Assembly (NCBI RefSeq): GCF_000091045.1
Contig: NC_006670.1
Coordinates: forward strand, 1,306,361 to 1,336,360
Direction of reading: 5' to 3'
Length of the DNA: 30,000 nt
Source of the DNA: Cryptococcus deneoformans JEC21
Lineage: Eukaryota; Basidiomycota; Tremellomycetes; Tremellales; Cryptococcaceae
The notes below the pieces were generated by a model that had not been told where the DNA came from, searched no databases, and saw only the letters and a program-made list of their open reading frames with translations. Made by a program: the position numbers and the translations under genes. This document shows, piece after piece, positions 9,864-20,932 of this stretch (position 1 is the stretch's first letter; the number at the start of each line of letters is the position of its first letter).

Positions 9864-10268
9864 TGCAACCCCTGAAGAAAGAGATGTAGTTAGAGTCAAG
9901 GAATGTTGTGGTCTTCTGTAGCCGTATGTAGAAGTTATGGGTGATGTGACAAAGAAGATGTCGGATGGTGCAAGAACTTCTAGTTATCATTCCTCTGTGC
10001 TGCCGAGCAAGTCTGCATTGGATATTATTAAGCCTTGTGATGACCGACTAAAGCTCAGATGAGGACCTGCTGGCAGGTTCTTTGTTAGTCGAGGAGCATT
10101 TATCAGACTCATAAAATAGCCGGGCTGCCCAGGGAATCCAAGAACGCGGCTGGCGGAAGTGAAGCGAACTTGCCTCCACCAGCAAATTCCGGCAATCCAA
10201 CACCTCAGGCCTCAGCCTTCCGTACCTACAATAGATACTTTTAAGTCATGCTTCTATAGCCACAGACC
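9864..10268. other. Intergenic region between ADH locus and PEX7 (405 bp)
   Basis: It contains the 3' flank of the ADH locus and the promoter/5' UTR of PEX7, both on the plus strand. The last 110 bases are C-rich, as in Cryptococcus-type leaders. An out-of-frame ATG at about 10159 could act as an upstream ORF if it lies in the transcript. I see nothing else. Confidence 0.45.
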
Positions 10269-11614
10269 ATGCAATACCTCCGCCTCTCTCTCCCTCCGTT
10301 TGCACATAACAACCTCGCCTTCTCTCCGTTTTACGATCATCATTTGGCTCTTGCTTCCGGTTCCAACTTTGGGCTAGTCGGCAATGGCAGGGTGCACGTC
10401 GTCAAGATGGACCAGCAGGTCGCGGGTGGATTGGGGCTGGTGAGAAGTTGGGATACAGCAGATTGCGTGTATGACGTGGCTTGGAGCGAGATACACGAGT
10501 AAGTTGCTCAGCTTGTGAGAACTGTCTGGGAGAAGCGAGATGTTCAGACTGGGGGATGTGTTACAGTTATAGGAGATGTTGAGAGAAGGTGTTGATGATG
10601 GAGACGGCAGCGACCGGAACGTATAATGACCATCCATTACTTATAGGAATCAGATAGCAGCAGCTTGCGGTAACGGTGCCATCAAACTTTTTGATCTCGC
10701 TCTCGAAGTAAGTTTTGTCGCCTCCGATGGGATTGTCATTTGGGAGACATCACTCTTATTTTTCGGTGGTAGGGACTACCTATACAAGCTTGGCAAGAAC
10801 ATACGGCTGAAGTCACGTCCATCGAATGGAACAACATTGAAAAGGAATTGTTTGTGACTGGTTCATGGGACCAATCTGTCAAAATCGTTCGTTTCCATTA
10901 TTATTCGTTTCATGCTCGAAAAAGTTTGGGGTTAACAAAGACTTGCTGTGACCATAGTGGAACCCCAATCGACAGTCATCAATCCTAACCATACCTGCCC
11001 ATGCAGGCCAAATATACTCCTCCACTTGGTCTCCTCATTCACCAACCATTATCGCGACTTGTGCTTCTGATGGGTTTATCCGGATATGGGATACACGTAT
11101 TCTCCCCTCCCCCATCCAAGAAATCTTCCCTCCCTCCGCCGCCCCTAATCCAATGTCATCACGTTCTGCTGGAGAAATACTTAGCTGTGACTGGAATAAA
11201 TATACTCCACAGCTGCTAGCGTTCTCTTCTCAAGATGGAGGGGTCAGTACGGTGGATTTAAGACACGTACCTCGCAACGCAGAGAAGATGGCGGTAAGGC
11301 TAGTGGGAAAACATGGTTTACCGGCGAGGAAAGTGAAATGGGACCCGCATAATGGAACCAGATTACTGAGTGCAGGCTACGATATGACTTGTAGAGTGTA
11401 CGTTCATTTGTCTTATTTCGACACATCCTGTCGACTTCGATGCTGATTTTGATGTAGCTGGCAAACTGATCTGCCACCAGCCGCACCTTTAAGAGAACTA
11501 TTTAGTCATCAAAACCATACGGAGTTTGTAATGGCTGCAGATTGGGCCTTGTTTGACCCCGGATTAATAGCTAGTGCGGGGTGGGACGGGGATTTGCATA
11601 TGTATCGTATCTAG
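10269..11614 (+). CDS. PEX7: Peroxin 7, PTS2 receptor (WD40)
   Basis: Exons 10269-10498, 10647-10707, 10773-10886, 10958-11397 and 11458-11614 give 333 aa (human PEX7 323). The protein is a chain of WD40 repeats with clear units such as GNGAIKLFDL, TGSWDQSVKIWN, CASDGFIRIWDTR, LSAGYDMTCRVW and ASAGWDGDLHMY. The last blade closes at the C-terminal YRI. Pex7 binds the N-terminal PTS2 signal of matrix enzymes such as thiolase in the cytosol and carries them to the Pex14/Pex13 docking complex with a Pex20-type co-receptor. The N-terminus (SLPPFAHNNLAFSPFYDHHLALAS) matches the family opening. Intron 1 is unusually long (148 nt) for this window; others are 60-71 nt. The ATG at 10269 is the first that gives this frame. 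Confidence 0.92.
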
Positions 11615-12221
11615 CTGTTGTCAGATTGTATGCTGCACCGAAAGGACACCTTCCACCACCATCAAGTATGGGTTACTGGCAGGTGTTTTCTTTCATCGGA
11701 GCTTCAAGGGTATGTAGGCATTGGGTTGTCACGCCACGACTGCAAATGGGAAATTAAGACGGTGGTGGGCGGCGACCAACAGTCGATAACTAATTGTTTA
11801 GAATCACGCTCCATAAAACACGAAAGTCCTGTGAGAATTACATTCAGTACTAAAGATGAGCGAAATCTGGCCTAGTCTAATAATTTTATCAGCTGATTAT
11901 CATTATTCAATGTTTCTGCTTTTAACATATTCGCATGGTTTGTCGTCTCAGCGGGGCGCTAGACGGAAGCAGAACAAAAACAGAGGTGAACAAGAAGGCA
12001 AATTTCTGTGAATGTCATTCTTGAGATTAGATTAGATTAGAATGCATGATTTGGCAGGGGTATTAGAAGATGTACATCTACTGCTCTTTATATGCACATC
12101 AAAGTTGCGCGCAATATTACACTGGCCTACAGATATTTCCAAGATGATACTCAGCACTCTTCGAACACAATGCAGACCATATATATCCCCTCCGCAAGAT
12201 AAAGCATGGCTCATAGAAGAA
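11615..12221. other. Intergenic region between convergent PEX7 and Shr3-like genes (607 bp)
   Basis: It should hold two 3' UTRs. A short (GATTA) repeat lies at 12024-12040. The 85-codon plus-strand ORF at 11618-11875 has no recognisable features and normal 3' UTR composition. Nothing else is supported. Confidence 0.45.
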
Positions 12222-13079
12222 TCAAATATCCTTCTTGACCTTCGTCTCAACTTCCCGCTCCTCCCTTTCCTCCACTCTCCTCGCATACTCTTGTCCGATT
12301 TGCATACCCATCACACCGAGAGTCAAAAGACCGACAAGAGCGTTTCCTGCGGCAAGAACACGAACAGCTTCGATGCGCTCGTCGGCGGTAGGAGGAGTGT
12401 CTCGTGGAGCTTGAGGTGGAAGAATGGTGTACGATGAGGTGACGGTTGACTCGTAGACTAGATGTTGTTAGTGACTTCTCAAGATTGTATGGGCAAAAGG
12501 GAACACACGGAAAGTCCTGAAAGAGTTGATATGGACAGTCAAATAAAGAACGATAGTCGCCAAGTGCATGACTAAAGCCACATCAGCATCCACGCTTTAC
12601 CAACTTGGACAAAGCATCATGGATAAAAAATGTTACAAGTTACAGCTTACTCACCAATACAGCTGCCATCGAAGAAGACAGCACTCTCACTCCACTTGTG
12701 AAGTTTGACGAGCAGCACTACGAGTGGTAACCCAAGGGCAACATGGAACAATGCCTTGACAGCACCAGGAGCTTCCCACCACATTTCATAGAATTTGTAG
12801 GCGTTATCGATAGCCTCGGGAGTGACAGGCTGATATAGAAGGGGGATATCAACCTGCAGAGTCAAGTGTATCAGCCATTTGCCTCTGCCTCATGGTAGGG
12901 TAGCCCGTATTTGTATCCAAAATGTTGTTAAAGGTATAACCTGTCAGATATGCTGATGAAAGTGTGCACACAGGATCGGATTCGCGTTTTTCAAAGCGAC
13001 AACTTACCACTTGGGAGACAAAGACCATGCCCAACAGGAAGGCACAAGATCCCAGTACAACCGATTGCTGGAACCCCAT
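12222..13079 (-). CDS. SHR3: Shr3-like ER membrane protein, probable amino-acid permease chaperone
   Basis: Exons (complement) 13079-13008, 12853-12655, 12571-12509 and 12457-12222 give 189 aa (yeast Shr3 210). Four hydrophobic segments are seen: residues about 6-24 (VVLGSCAFLLGMVFVSQVV), about 58-76 (ALFHVALGLPLVVLLVKL), about 92-106 (HLATIVLYLTVHI) and about 145-165 (VLAAGNALVGLLTLGVMG). They are followed by a charged cytosolic tail ending EVETKVKKDI. The FFDGS motif before helix 3 and the overall topology match the Shr3 family, which keeps amino-acid permeases soluble in the ER so they can enter COPII vesicles. The KKxx-like end would suit ER retention. Intron 1 is long (154 nt); intron 3 has a clear CACTAAC branch point. 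The family call rests on topology and short motifs, so it is moderate. Confidence 0.65.
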
Positions 13080-14436
13080 CTTGAATGTGATGAGTGTATA
13101 CGTGAGATGAGTTGAAAGCTGGGATGTAAAGGAGAAGATGTGACTGCACGCGGGAGATGACCGACGATGATTGACCGGCATGCGACCAAGCGAGCAAATA
13201 CGGGATTGGCTTATCGCTTTCCAACATTACGTAATAATAGCATGTATTGAAAAGCTTGGTTGTTCGTTCACTTGCATTCGTTGCTGCACTCAGTATTATC
13301 CGTCTGATATTCTGTCCAAATCTCCGTCATTCGTACAAATATAACATATGGAATGCTTGTATGGCGAATACTTGATCGATGTATGGGCACCGGCCATTGT
13401 TAGCTAGCATCAACAAGAACACGAACGGAAAAAGGCTACATACATACCTCAATATTATCCTTTTCTTGCCTACTAATCACTTACGTAGCCCAACTAATCT
13501 CACGCATCCACAGAACCGCAGTACATACGTCTCTTCTGGTCCATTTCAACTGGCATGTAAACGTCCTGGGATCTATTAAGTCTGAAAGAACTGAAGATTT
13601 ACAGACTGCAGATCATCGCGACCATTCCCATTCGCACGATCTGCTCATTACGTACCGAGCTTTTCAGATGCCATTAAGCCAGACGAAAGACTTCTATATC
13701 CTAGTAGTCGTTGCACACACCTGTTTCTAATATTTATGATATACAGAGGAATATATCATACAAAGAGATTATTGCCTTTGGTAGCACTTGTTGGTGACAA
13801 ATGCGGTATAATTTTGTCGGCTGCTGTGCTAGGCTTTGTTTGTGCATTCGGTTATATATGCCTTTTACTCACTTCAATGATAATAATAATGGCCTTACTT
13901 ACTTGCTCGTTAGAGGCATGATGGACTCAGTTACCTCTTATTTCGTTCGATGCGATGTATTACGTTGCACGTACGGCGCCGACTCGGCCCTACCCGGCGG
14001 GCATTAAAAAGATCCGGGCCGTTGAGTTCGGGGGGACGGAAGACCGCTGGACTCTTTCTGCTGGTTAGTTATCTGATAACTATACTTGAGTTGTAGCCGG
14101 AGTATCCGCTGGTGGAGTGAAATGAAAGGGCAACGAATATAAATATACGTATATATTGAGTCTTTTAGTCAAATACCCCATCTTTTCCTCTACCTCCTTA
14201 TCCCAAACATTGCCATTATCTGTGCATATACGCTGACTCCACTGGTATATCCTTAACCCTGTATTTACTGTACTGTGATCAAAGCCCCTCCTGATTAGTG
14301 TGCGTCTCTTCAACTTCATTATATTATCTTCACATGTCTCCGATCTTACTTCTCAATCTCTGCTTCAGATATCCGCAGCAATACAAGGACTCAATTTTGC
14401 CAATCTTTACCTTCTTCTTTATACGACGGAAACGGT
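13080..14436. other. Large divergent intergenic region (1,357 bp)
   Basis: This is the longest gene-free stretch, between the divergent Shr3-like and AIF-like genes. It contains a perfect 9-bp inverted repeat at 13735-13760, a GC-rich block at about 13970-14040 and an AT-rich palindromic stretch with ATATACGTATAT at 14143-14154. The ORFs here are short and have no recognisable features. The length would allow long 5' UTRs or a non-coding RNA; no tRNA or snoRNA signature was found. Confidence 0.5.
13735..13760. repeat. Perfect 9-bp inverted repeat (hairpin)
   Basis: TATGATATA and TATATCATA are exact reverse complements separated by 8 nt. The stem is AT-only apart from one G-C pair, so it would be weak in RNA. 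It could be a factor-binding palindrome in the divergent promoter or chance in AT-rich DNA. Confidence 0.6.
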
Positions 14437-16315
14437 ATGGCCAAGTCCGCGATGTGCACCGTCGTTGTCCTCGGCGCCTCCTACGGCGGCTGTCCCGCTG
14501 TCAAGATCTTGGCGGAGAAGCTTCCTCGTAATTGCAAGTTGATTGCTATTGATAGGAATACGCATATGAACCGTAGGTCTTCCCCAATCTTATATCTTGA
14601 CTCTTTCAAGGATTCGTGTTCAAGATACAACAAGAGCTGATTTATCCTTGCCCATATCTAGACGTCTATACGTTCTCCCGCTTTACGGTCAAGACCAAAC
14701 ATGCTCCCAAGAGTTTCATACCTTATAAACATTTGCTCGACCCACAACCCAAGCTTGCGCCCGAAATAGATCTTTCAACTCCCCCTGAAACACCGCCCAT
14801 TCATCCGTCCGTCCTTGACCAGGAGGATGACGTTCTAGCTGGAAGAGCGAGACATCAGTTTATTCAAGGCGTGGTCACCAAGTTATCTTCGAAGGAGGTC
14901 ACCTTCGTTCGTCCTAGTGAAGAGGACCGTCCGGCTTTTAAAGATGTCGCTTTCAAAAGTGTCCCTGCGGCTAATGTTGATAGCAAGGAGGTCAATATGA
15001 CGTACGGCGAATTTGACGGGCCGGAAGAGAAGATTGAGTACAACTACCTACTCTACGCCCTTGGCAGTACCCTTCCCGATCCTGTTAACGTCTGGCAACC
15101 TCTCAGCGGCCAGCCGCGGGTTACGGGAGATGAGCGAAAGCTAGGGAATAAGAAGCGTGGCTTAAAGTTCATGGCCATCCAATCAGAAAAGTTCAAGGCG
15201 GCGGGTAGAATCTTGATAATCGGAGGAGGCGCGTTGGGAATTCAGTATGCGACTGATTTGAAGGATGTGTATCCCGAGAAGAAGATTACGCTGCTACATT
15301 CAAGGACGAGGCTGTTACCCATCTACCCCATCAAGCTGCATGTCACAGGTAGACTCTTATTTTCTATCCCCTTCCTTCTATGGTTAAGCGCTGATAAAAA
15401 TGCAGTTATGGAAGCCCTCACCAAGATGGGGGTCGATGTCGTACTTGGAGAACGAGTGATGACATGGCCCGATGAGCCTGAAGTGCTTGATGGAAAGACC
15501 AAATATGTTACTACTGATAAAGGCCGTACATTTGAAGCAGACATCGTTGTAAATTTCTGGACCCTGCGTTCTCCTTTTCCCAATTCAGTTGAAGAGACTG
15601 ACGCATCAATCGTTTCAGCTGCCATGTACAGGCCAAAGACCCCACGTTTCCTTGATGGCGGAGCTTGACCCTGCACTCATTTCACCTATGACCGGTCGTA
15701 TTCGCGTACTCCCCACTCAGCAAGTCTGTCCCTCCCGGCTAGCGTCTGTAGAAAACACGGAAAAGCAATTTTCCAAATCATTCATGCCTACCGTAACGCC
15801 TCCCTTGACCTCTTCATCTGCCACTTCCATTGGTTCCGACGAAGATCAGCTTCAAACCCAGAAAGATTACAATCACATCTTCGCCATTGGAGATTGTGCG
15901 CAGACTAAAGCTATCCAAGCTGGACATACAGCTTTTGGCCAAGGGGAAGTCGCTGCCAGGAACATTTTGAGGTTGATTGAGAAAGAAGGAGAAGCGGGAA
16001 AGATAAATGACGAGGAGTTGGAGGAATACGAGGCGCCTAAGCCTGCTATCAAGCTCACGCTTGGCATTGTAAGTCTTCTTTCATGTTTCGACAGGCAAAA
16101 ATGTTGGAGATGGCGTTTTGACGGACCTCGTGTAGAAAAATGGGGTACTGGTAGACGGAGAAAGTGTGACGCCTAACAATACGGGCGAAGAAGACCTGCA
16201 CGCCCTGCTCATGTGGTATGTCTTTACTTTCCTCCAGTCCCTTCTGTTGGCGGGCAGTGCTGATAGAGGATGTAGGGGACTTCCTAATGCGGTGGGGATG
16301 GACATCAACGAGTAA
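14437..16315 (+). CDS. FAD-dependent pyridine nucleotide-disulphide oxidoreductase, AIF/AMID (AIFM2/FSP1) type
   Basis: Exons 14437-14572, 14662-15348, 15406-15548, 15619-16068, 16136-16215 and 16276-16315 give 511 aa. The N-terminal FAD Rossmann motif is GASYGG (residues 13-18). NHVYTFSRF and KSFIPY follow as in AMID proteins. The NAD(P)H Rossmann motif GGGALG is at 233-238 and the second FAD motif AIGDC is around 411-415. LPCTGQRP at the 3/4 junction is also conserved. The family transfers electrons from NAD(P)H to quinones; human AIFM2/FSP1 is membrane-linked, and fungal members have been tied to cell death and oxidative metabolism. At 511 aa it is longer than human AMID (373). Extra Ser/Thr- and Glu-rich insertions, such as the stretch after residue 345, explain this. 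The very short last exon (40 nt) is supported by frame and by LPNAVGMDINE before the stop. Confidence 0.85.
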
Positions 16316-17587
16316 ACTAGCATGGTCGAAGAGGTGACGACCCGTTGTTGATATTATCATACATACCATGCATGTTCGTTGTCTCGTAACACTTTGTATT
16401 TCGTTTTACACTGCCGCTGAATGAGTTCATGCGTTATGCCTTAACTCTTTCAAAATATAGGCTTCTCAGAGCAGTGTCGCGTGTTCTGTACTTTCGCTTT
16501 CACATTTTGATCTTTGCTCTGTACTACATGAAGCCAGCAGAAGCAGTTCAGACCCGAAAGACGGTTTGGGATGAAACACATGCGGCCGCGGAAGAGCAGA
16601 AATATTGATTTGAGTGATGGCAATCATTGCCACGAGCACACCATAAATGATCGGTGTTTGTTTGCTGCAGAGCGGGAAATAATGCCGTACTCAGGATGAG
16701 GAATGGTCAGTGGGATGGTGTAATGCAAGAGTGATTCTTCGGAATGTAAACAAAACACATCGCCAGAAGATGAGGGCAACAACAACAACCGACAATTATT
16801 AAAAAGGAAAGTCGACTTAATAGCCCCCGGTTAAAGGCGTTTCTTAGCTTCCGGGCAATACTTAATCCCGAATAAATAACAATGATACGACTTTATATGC
16901 ATACGTAACTGACATTTACCCTGAAGGCAGGGACAACAACAATCACGAAAGGATCGTACCACCTTTTTTTGGCGAGGGGACGACTCGCTTCTTCTGTATT
17001 TATCAGTCGGCGTTATAGAGCCGGAGAGTGGTATTGGAACAGCATAGAGCACGTCTAGAGAGCAGATATATACCCGCGGCCGCCTCGTTACCCCCACCAC
17101 GCTCTTTAAAACATCCCAGCAAGCATCCACAGAAAAAAATTAACAAGCAACTTTGTTGACGGCCCGAGAAATCCCCTCGTACGACGGACATTAGCCCCTG
17201 CTTCATTGTTTGGCGCTCCTTTCGGCCTGCTTCTTCCGAACGCGAATTCTTCCATGATAACTGTTTAACACGGCTTTCGCTATTCGCTTTTCCTCCTGCA
17301 CTTTCATCCACCCGTCTGTCTCACAAGTGTCGAACCGACACTGTCCGACTATTTATCTTCTCACATCTCTAACGTCCAGGCGTTTTACTCGGCCGATACC
17401 GCGTAGACTTGGTGGTACGATCCTCTCGATTCACAACGTCCGAGTGCTGGTTGACAATCGACTTTCATACCACTTTTTGACTCGTAGTGGATAAGATCAC
17501 CTCTTGATCTTTTCATATCCGTTTTCGACCTTTCTTATTTGCGAAAACTTTCTACCTGCGTTTACACCTTCGTTCCCCACGTACACC
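16316..17587. other. Intergenic region upstream of ERG3 (1,272 bp)
   Basis: It includes the 3' flank of the oxidoreductase gene and the promoter plus probable long 5' UTR of ERG3. From about 17330 to 17587 it becomes pyrimidine-rich, typical of a transcribed leader. A 15-nt inverted repeat, GATCA-N5-TGATC, lies at 17495-17509. Two NotI-type GCGGCCGC sites occur (about 16583 and 17077). Minus-strand ORFs of about 100 codons have no recognisable protein features. Confidence 0.5.
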
Positions 17588-18759
17588 ATGGACATCATCC
17601 TCGAATACTCTGATGAATACGTTCTTGACAAAGTCTATAATTTCCTCCTCCCCCATCCCCCGGTTCCCTCATCTCTCACATCGATAAACGCCACTGCTCT
17701 TTCGGAATCCTATTCTGGCTCAACGACCTACCACCCTTCTATCGAACCTGCCTCCCTTCTCCCTCGCGACTCTATCATTCGCCAGTCGATATCCCTTTTC
17801 ACCGTCGCTCTTCTCGGCGCCTATGCCCTCTACTTCATCTTCTGCTCACTATCATACTACTATGTGTACGATAGAAGGCTAGAACATCACCCGAAATTCC
17901 TTAAAGACCAGAAGAGGAAAGAAATCATATCGTCCGTTGTTTCGGCACCGTGGATAGCGTTGATGACCGTGCCGTGGTTCGTCGCTGAGGTGAGAGGGCA
18001 TAGCATGCTGTATGAGAGCGTGGCAGACTATGGGTGGGGCTACACGGCGTTGAGCGTGTTTATGTTCTTGTTGTTTACGGACTTTGGGATTTACTGGGTG
18101 CACCGAATTGAACACCATCCGGCGATCTACAAGCACATCCACAAGCCACATCACAAGTGGATCGGTCAGTTGCCCTTGTCTTTCCGCGAAAATGAAGGTC
18201 CTGTACTGATTCTTTGGCTTTTTAGTACCCACCCCGTACGCTGCGCTCGCCTTTCACCCCCTAGACGGCTACGCCCAGTCCCTTCCTTACCAGTACGTCT
18301 CCTTTAGCAATCAAGAAGCAGTATGAGCTGACCCGCTTATCTTAGTATCTTCCCATTCTGCTTCCCTCTCCACAAATATGTCTACCTGGGCCTCTTCGTC
18401 TTTGTCCAGTTCTGGACTATCCTCATCCACGATGGCGATATGATCACCGGCCACATATTGGAGAGGTACATCAACGGTCCCGCCCACCATACCTTGCATC
18501 ACTTATATTTCACTTGCAATTATGGACAGGTGCGTCTTCTATTCTCATTGATATCTCACAAAATGTATTAGTGCTGATGTAAAGATGTTCCCTCTTGTAG
18601 TACTTTACTTGGGCAGACCAGTATTTTGACTCATATCGTGACCCCGCTCCTCATCTGGACCCTATCCATGACAGTTTGAAAATGATGAGAAAGAAGGGAC
18701 TGATAGATGAAGCTGGGAACGCTATCCCCCAGGCTAGAGAAGGGAAGAAGGAACAATGA
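17588..18759 (+). CDS. ERG3: Sterol C5(6)-desaturase (lathosterol oxidase family)
   Basis: Exons 17588-18164, 18226-18292, 18346-18529 and 18601-18759 give 328 aa, close to other fungal Erg3 proteins (about 340-365). The di-iron histidine boxes of the membrane fatty-acid hydroxylase/desaturase superfamily are all present: HRIEHH (172-177), HKPHH (185-189) and HHTLHH (262-267). A hydrophobic segment around residues 90-120 (LFTVALLGAYALYFIFCSLSYYY) and further helices place it in the ER membrane. It introduces the C5=C6 double bond into episterol late in ergosterol synthesis, using O2 and cytochrome b5. In fungi, loss of this activity can alter azole response. The sequence is intact here. The ATG at 17588 has a good context (CACCATGG). 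ERG genes in this group are commonly under SREBP (Sre1) control; I could not confirm a site. Confidence 0.94.
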
Positions 18760-19318
18760 GTTTCATCTACATTCAGGACATTTTTCTCGTTCTTTTATTA
18801 TAAGAGGACTGGGAAAAGGAGGAGAGGGCGTTCATAATTAATGTGGATTATGTGGAGTATAATGACTTTTTTTGTAACTTTAGAGTTAAAAACATGTGAT
18901 GGGAAGGGCTGGCCAAATTGGCTTGAGTAGTGAAAAGTTCGAGAGAGACGGGAGAAAGGAGTGGAGGAGATAAGATCAGCAAAAACGTCTAGATCTACGT
19001 AGAGATATAGATGAACTTTAGAGCTTTTTTGTTTGACCTGGCTGCTCTGGCCGATTGTGTTCCTGTCCGGTTTCTATTTCTTAATTTTCAGCTTCACAAG
19101 GCTGGCCGACGACATTTTTGATTTTTTTTTCATTGCGAGCAAATTGTCTGTCGCGTTTTCCGCGCCTTCCAATCAATTCCTATTTTGCAACATCTAGCAC
19201 GCCTAACTTCTGGAACACCTTCGGCCTCGACTAATCTAAATTCATGATCAATCCGTCTTTCCCTTGAACCTACTTGTTTCATATAAAAAAATCCCGCAAG
19301 GGTCTACGCCCAGGCAAA
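18760..19318. other. Intergenic region between ERG3 and DPH4 (559 bp)
   Basis: It holds the 3' flank of ERG3, with T-runs near 18867 and 19022, and the upstream region of DPH4, with a T-run near 19120. An ATG at 19244 is in the DPH4 frame but is closed by TGA at 19265 after seven codons. No donor/acceptor pair connects it to the J-domain in frame. Confidence 0.5.
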
Positions 19319-20028
19319 ATATCGGACCCACCTATAGATTACTACGCCGTCCTCGGCTTACTGCCCGGTGCCGATACGGGAGAGGTCAATAAAGCGTGGA
19401 GAAAGCTGGTTTTGCTCGTGAGTCAAAAAGTCTTATTTCTTCTCTCCTTCAGACTCCTAGTGTCACGTAAACTTATGTTTTTGACGTAAAGCATCACCCG
19501 GATAAGAACCCTTCTTCTAAACAAAATCTTGCGACTACGCAAACCAATCCGAAAGAGAACCCAAATGGGAATGGGACGAGAAATCTAGAGACTGAAATGC
19601 TGAACGAAAAGATCCATCTCATCAATCAAGCACGTCTCGTTCTTACTTCCCCCCAACTGAAAGATGAGTGGCTGGCCTCTTTTTCCGCGTGGGCACGTTC
19701 GTCTCAAGGAATACAAGGTCTTCATGAAACGGGTGGCTCTTTGAAAGCAGGAGGTGGAGGAAGAGGACCACATGTCTTTCGGCATATTTCTCTGGATGAG
19801 TTTACGCCGCATTATGTGGATGGTACTGCAGAGAACGAACACGAAGAGAATGCGGACGAGAAGGAAGAAGAAGAGGAAGAGGAGCCGCAGTATTTTACCT
19901 ACCCATGCCGTTGTTCAGGTCAGTTTATGATTTCGCTGGAGCAGCTGGAAGAAGGGGTAGAGGTTGTGGGCTGTGAAGGGTGTGGGGAGTGGGTGAGGGT
20001 AGGGTATGAGGTTGTGGAGGATGTTTAA
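19319..20028 (+). CDS. DPH4: DPH4 (Jjj3/DNAJC24), J-protein of diphthamide synthesis; start codon reads ATA
   Basis: Exons 19319-19417 and 19492-20028 give 211 residues. The N-terminal J-domain contains DYYAVLGL, helix II WRKLVLL and the HPD motif (HHPDKN), followed by an acidic linker. The C-terminal DPH-type (CSL) zinc finger has YPCRCSGQF and CEGCGEWVRV (Cys-x-Cys and Cys-x2-Cys). Dph4 stimulates Hsp70 and serves as iron/electron partner in making diphthamide on elongation factor 2 in the cytosol. There is no ATG at the expected place. The natural start would be residue SDPPIDYYAVLG preceded by Met, but the codon at 19319-19321 is ATA, in an ideal start context (GCAAAATATC). Upstream in frame there is a stop at 19265-19267 and no ATG between. 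Either this copy has lost its ATG, it starts at a near-cognate codon or an unseen upstream exon exists. Confidence 0.85.
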
Positions 20029-20070
20029 GGGAGGTGGGGAGGAGTATGGGTGGAACGGATGGGGAGTAAG

Positions 20071-20096
20071 CGATTCGATTATTCGATTATTCGATT
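20071..20096. repeat. ATTCG/ATTATTCG microsatellite
   Basis: CGATT units repeat four times (CGATTCGATTATTCGATT and onward) in the 3' flank of DPH4. It is a short low-complexity repeat with no evident function. Confidence 0.7.
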
Positions 20097-20559
20097 GTTA
20101 GTGATTCGGGGGGTTGGTAGCATATTTGCGTAGAACTTTTGGGCATCTGATGTTGAGGCTTTTTGTTGTATGAACAGTCTGTAGCAATAATAGCCTTGCC
20201 TTGAGATCTTTAATGAGGAAAGGAAGGACATTGGGGTGCTTGTTGTAGCCAGCTTGCTGAGGACCCTGCCTATGTCCGATGCGGAGGAACGGTGCAAGGA
20301 AGAGAGGGCATAATTTGTAGTAGCATCCGTCATGGCACGGTTCTTCAATTCATTTCATGCTTTTTTGATCGAAAACTCGAGAATGGCGGCCGTCGCCGAT
20401 TTGATTCCCTGCTGATAAAATGGAAGAAGAAGAAGAAGAGTTACGAACGGGTGGAGGGCTCGAGGCGCGCTCGCGTGGATTCTCCCATCATTAGCGCTAG
20501 TTTCATTCTCCCTCTTTTCCCAACATCCGTCTGTCCCCTCGCCATACCCAGGCGTTCAG

Positions 20560-20932
20560 GTGAGTGCCCCATCCCTTGCCACTCGCAGCACGGACCACCA
20601 AGGAAGGAAGGAAGAAGGAACAAGCTGATGTAGTATGCTGGTTGACGTACACTGCCGTCCTTCAGGAAGAAAAAATTAGTTAACAAGGCATCTGAGGGGG
20701 TCAGACACGCCGTACGGTGCAATAGACGACGCAAAAGAAGAGATCAAGGACTCTTTTGTGAGTGTCGCGAGCTACGCTGAGGAAGAAGGTGCATATGCTG
20801 ACGGAGCGCACGCAGCGCGATAACTGAATAATACGCTATTACTGAGGGGCAATTCAAAATATACATATCGACGCAGCACGCCGTACGCTTATCTCTTCAG
20901 ACACTCCACGTTAGATACTAACGCTTCGCCAG
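20560..20932 (+). other. Probable 5' UTR intron ending directly at the ATG of the GW-repeat gene
   Basis: A consensus donor (CAG followed by GTGAGT) starts at 20560. A perfect TACTAAC branch point lies at 20916-20922, and the acceptor CAG ends at 20932, immediately before the ATG at 20933. At 373 nt it would be by far the longest intron in the window. The acceptor and branch point are strong; the donor assignment is an inference. Confidence 0.6.

Larger units (their letters stand above)
20029..20932. other. Intergenic region and leader of the GW-repeat gene (904 bp)
   Basis: The first part is the 3' flank of DPH4 with an ATTCG microsatellite at 20071-20096. The second part is the promoter and 5' UTR of the next gene, including a probable leader intron (20560-20932). 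A GAA repeat at about 20424-20440 and G/C-rich stretches are present. No credible coding region is seen. Confidence 0.5.

Noticed and set aside
11001..11219. ORF of 72 codons inside PEX7
   Set aside because: It is a frame shadow; the WD40 frame continues through this exon without a break.
15549..15668. Read-through end of the oxidoreductase at 15668
   Set aside because: The 70-nt intron 15549-15618 restores the conserved CTGQRP and GDC motifs; the stop is intronic frame noise.
17003..17311. Minus-strand ORF of 102 codons upstream of ERG3
   Set aside because: No domain, odd Cys/Gly/Arg composition, no splice or promoter signs; likely chance.
19011..19058. Possible upstream coding exon for DPH4 starting at ATG 19011
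   Set aside because: It could be joined in phase only by weak donors and introns over 200 nt, and the resulting N-terminus has no family resemblance.
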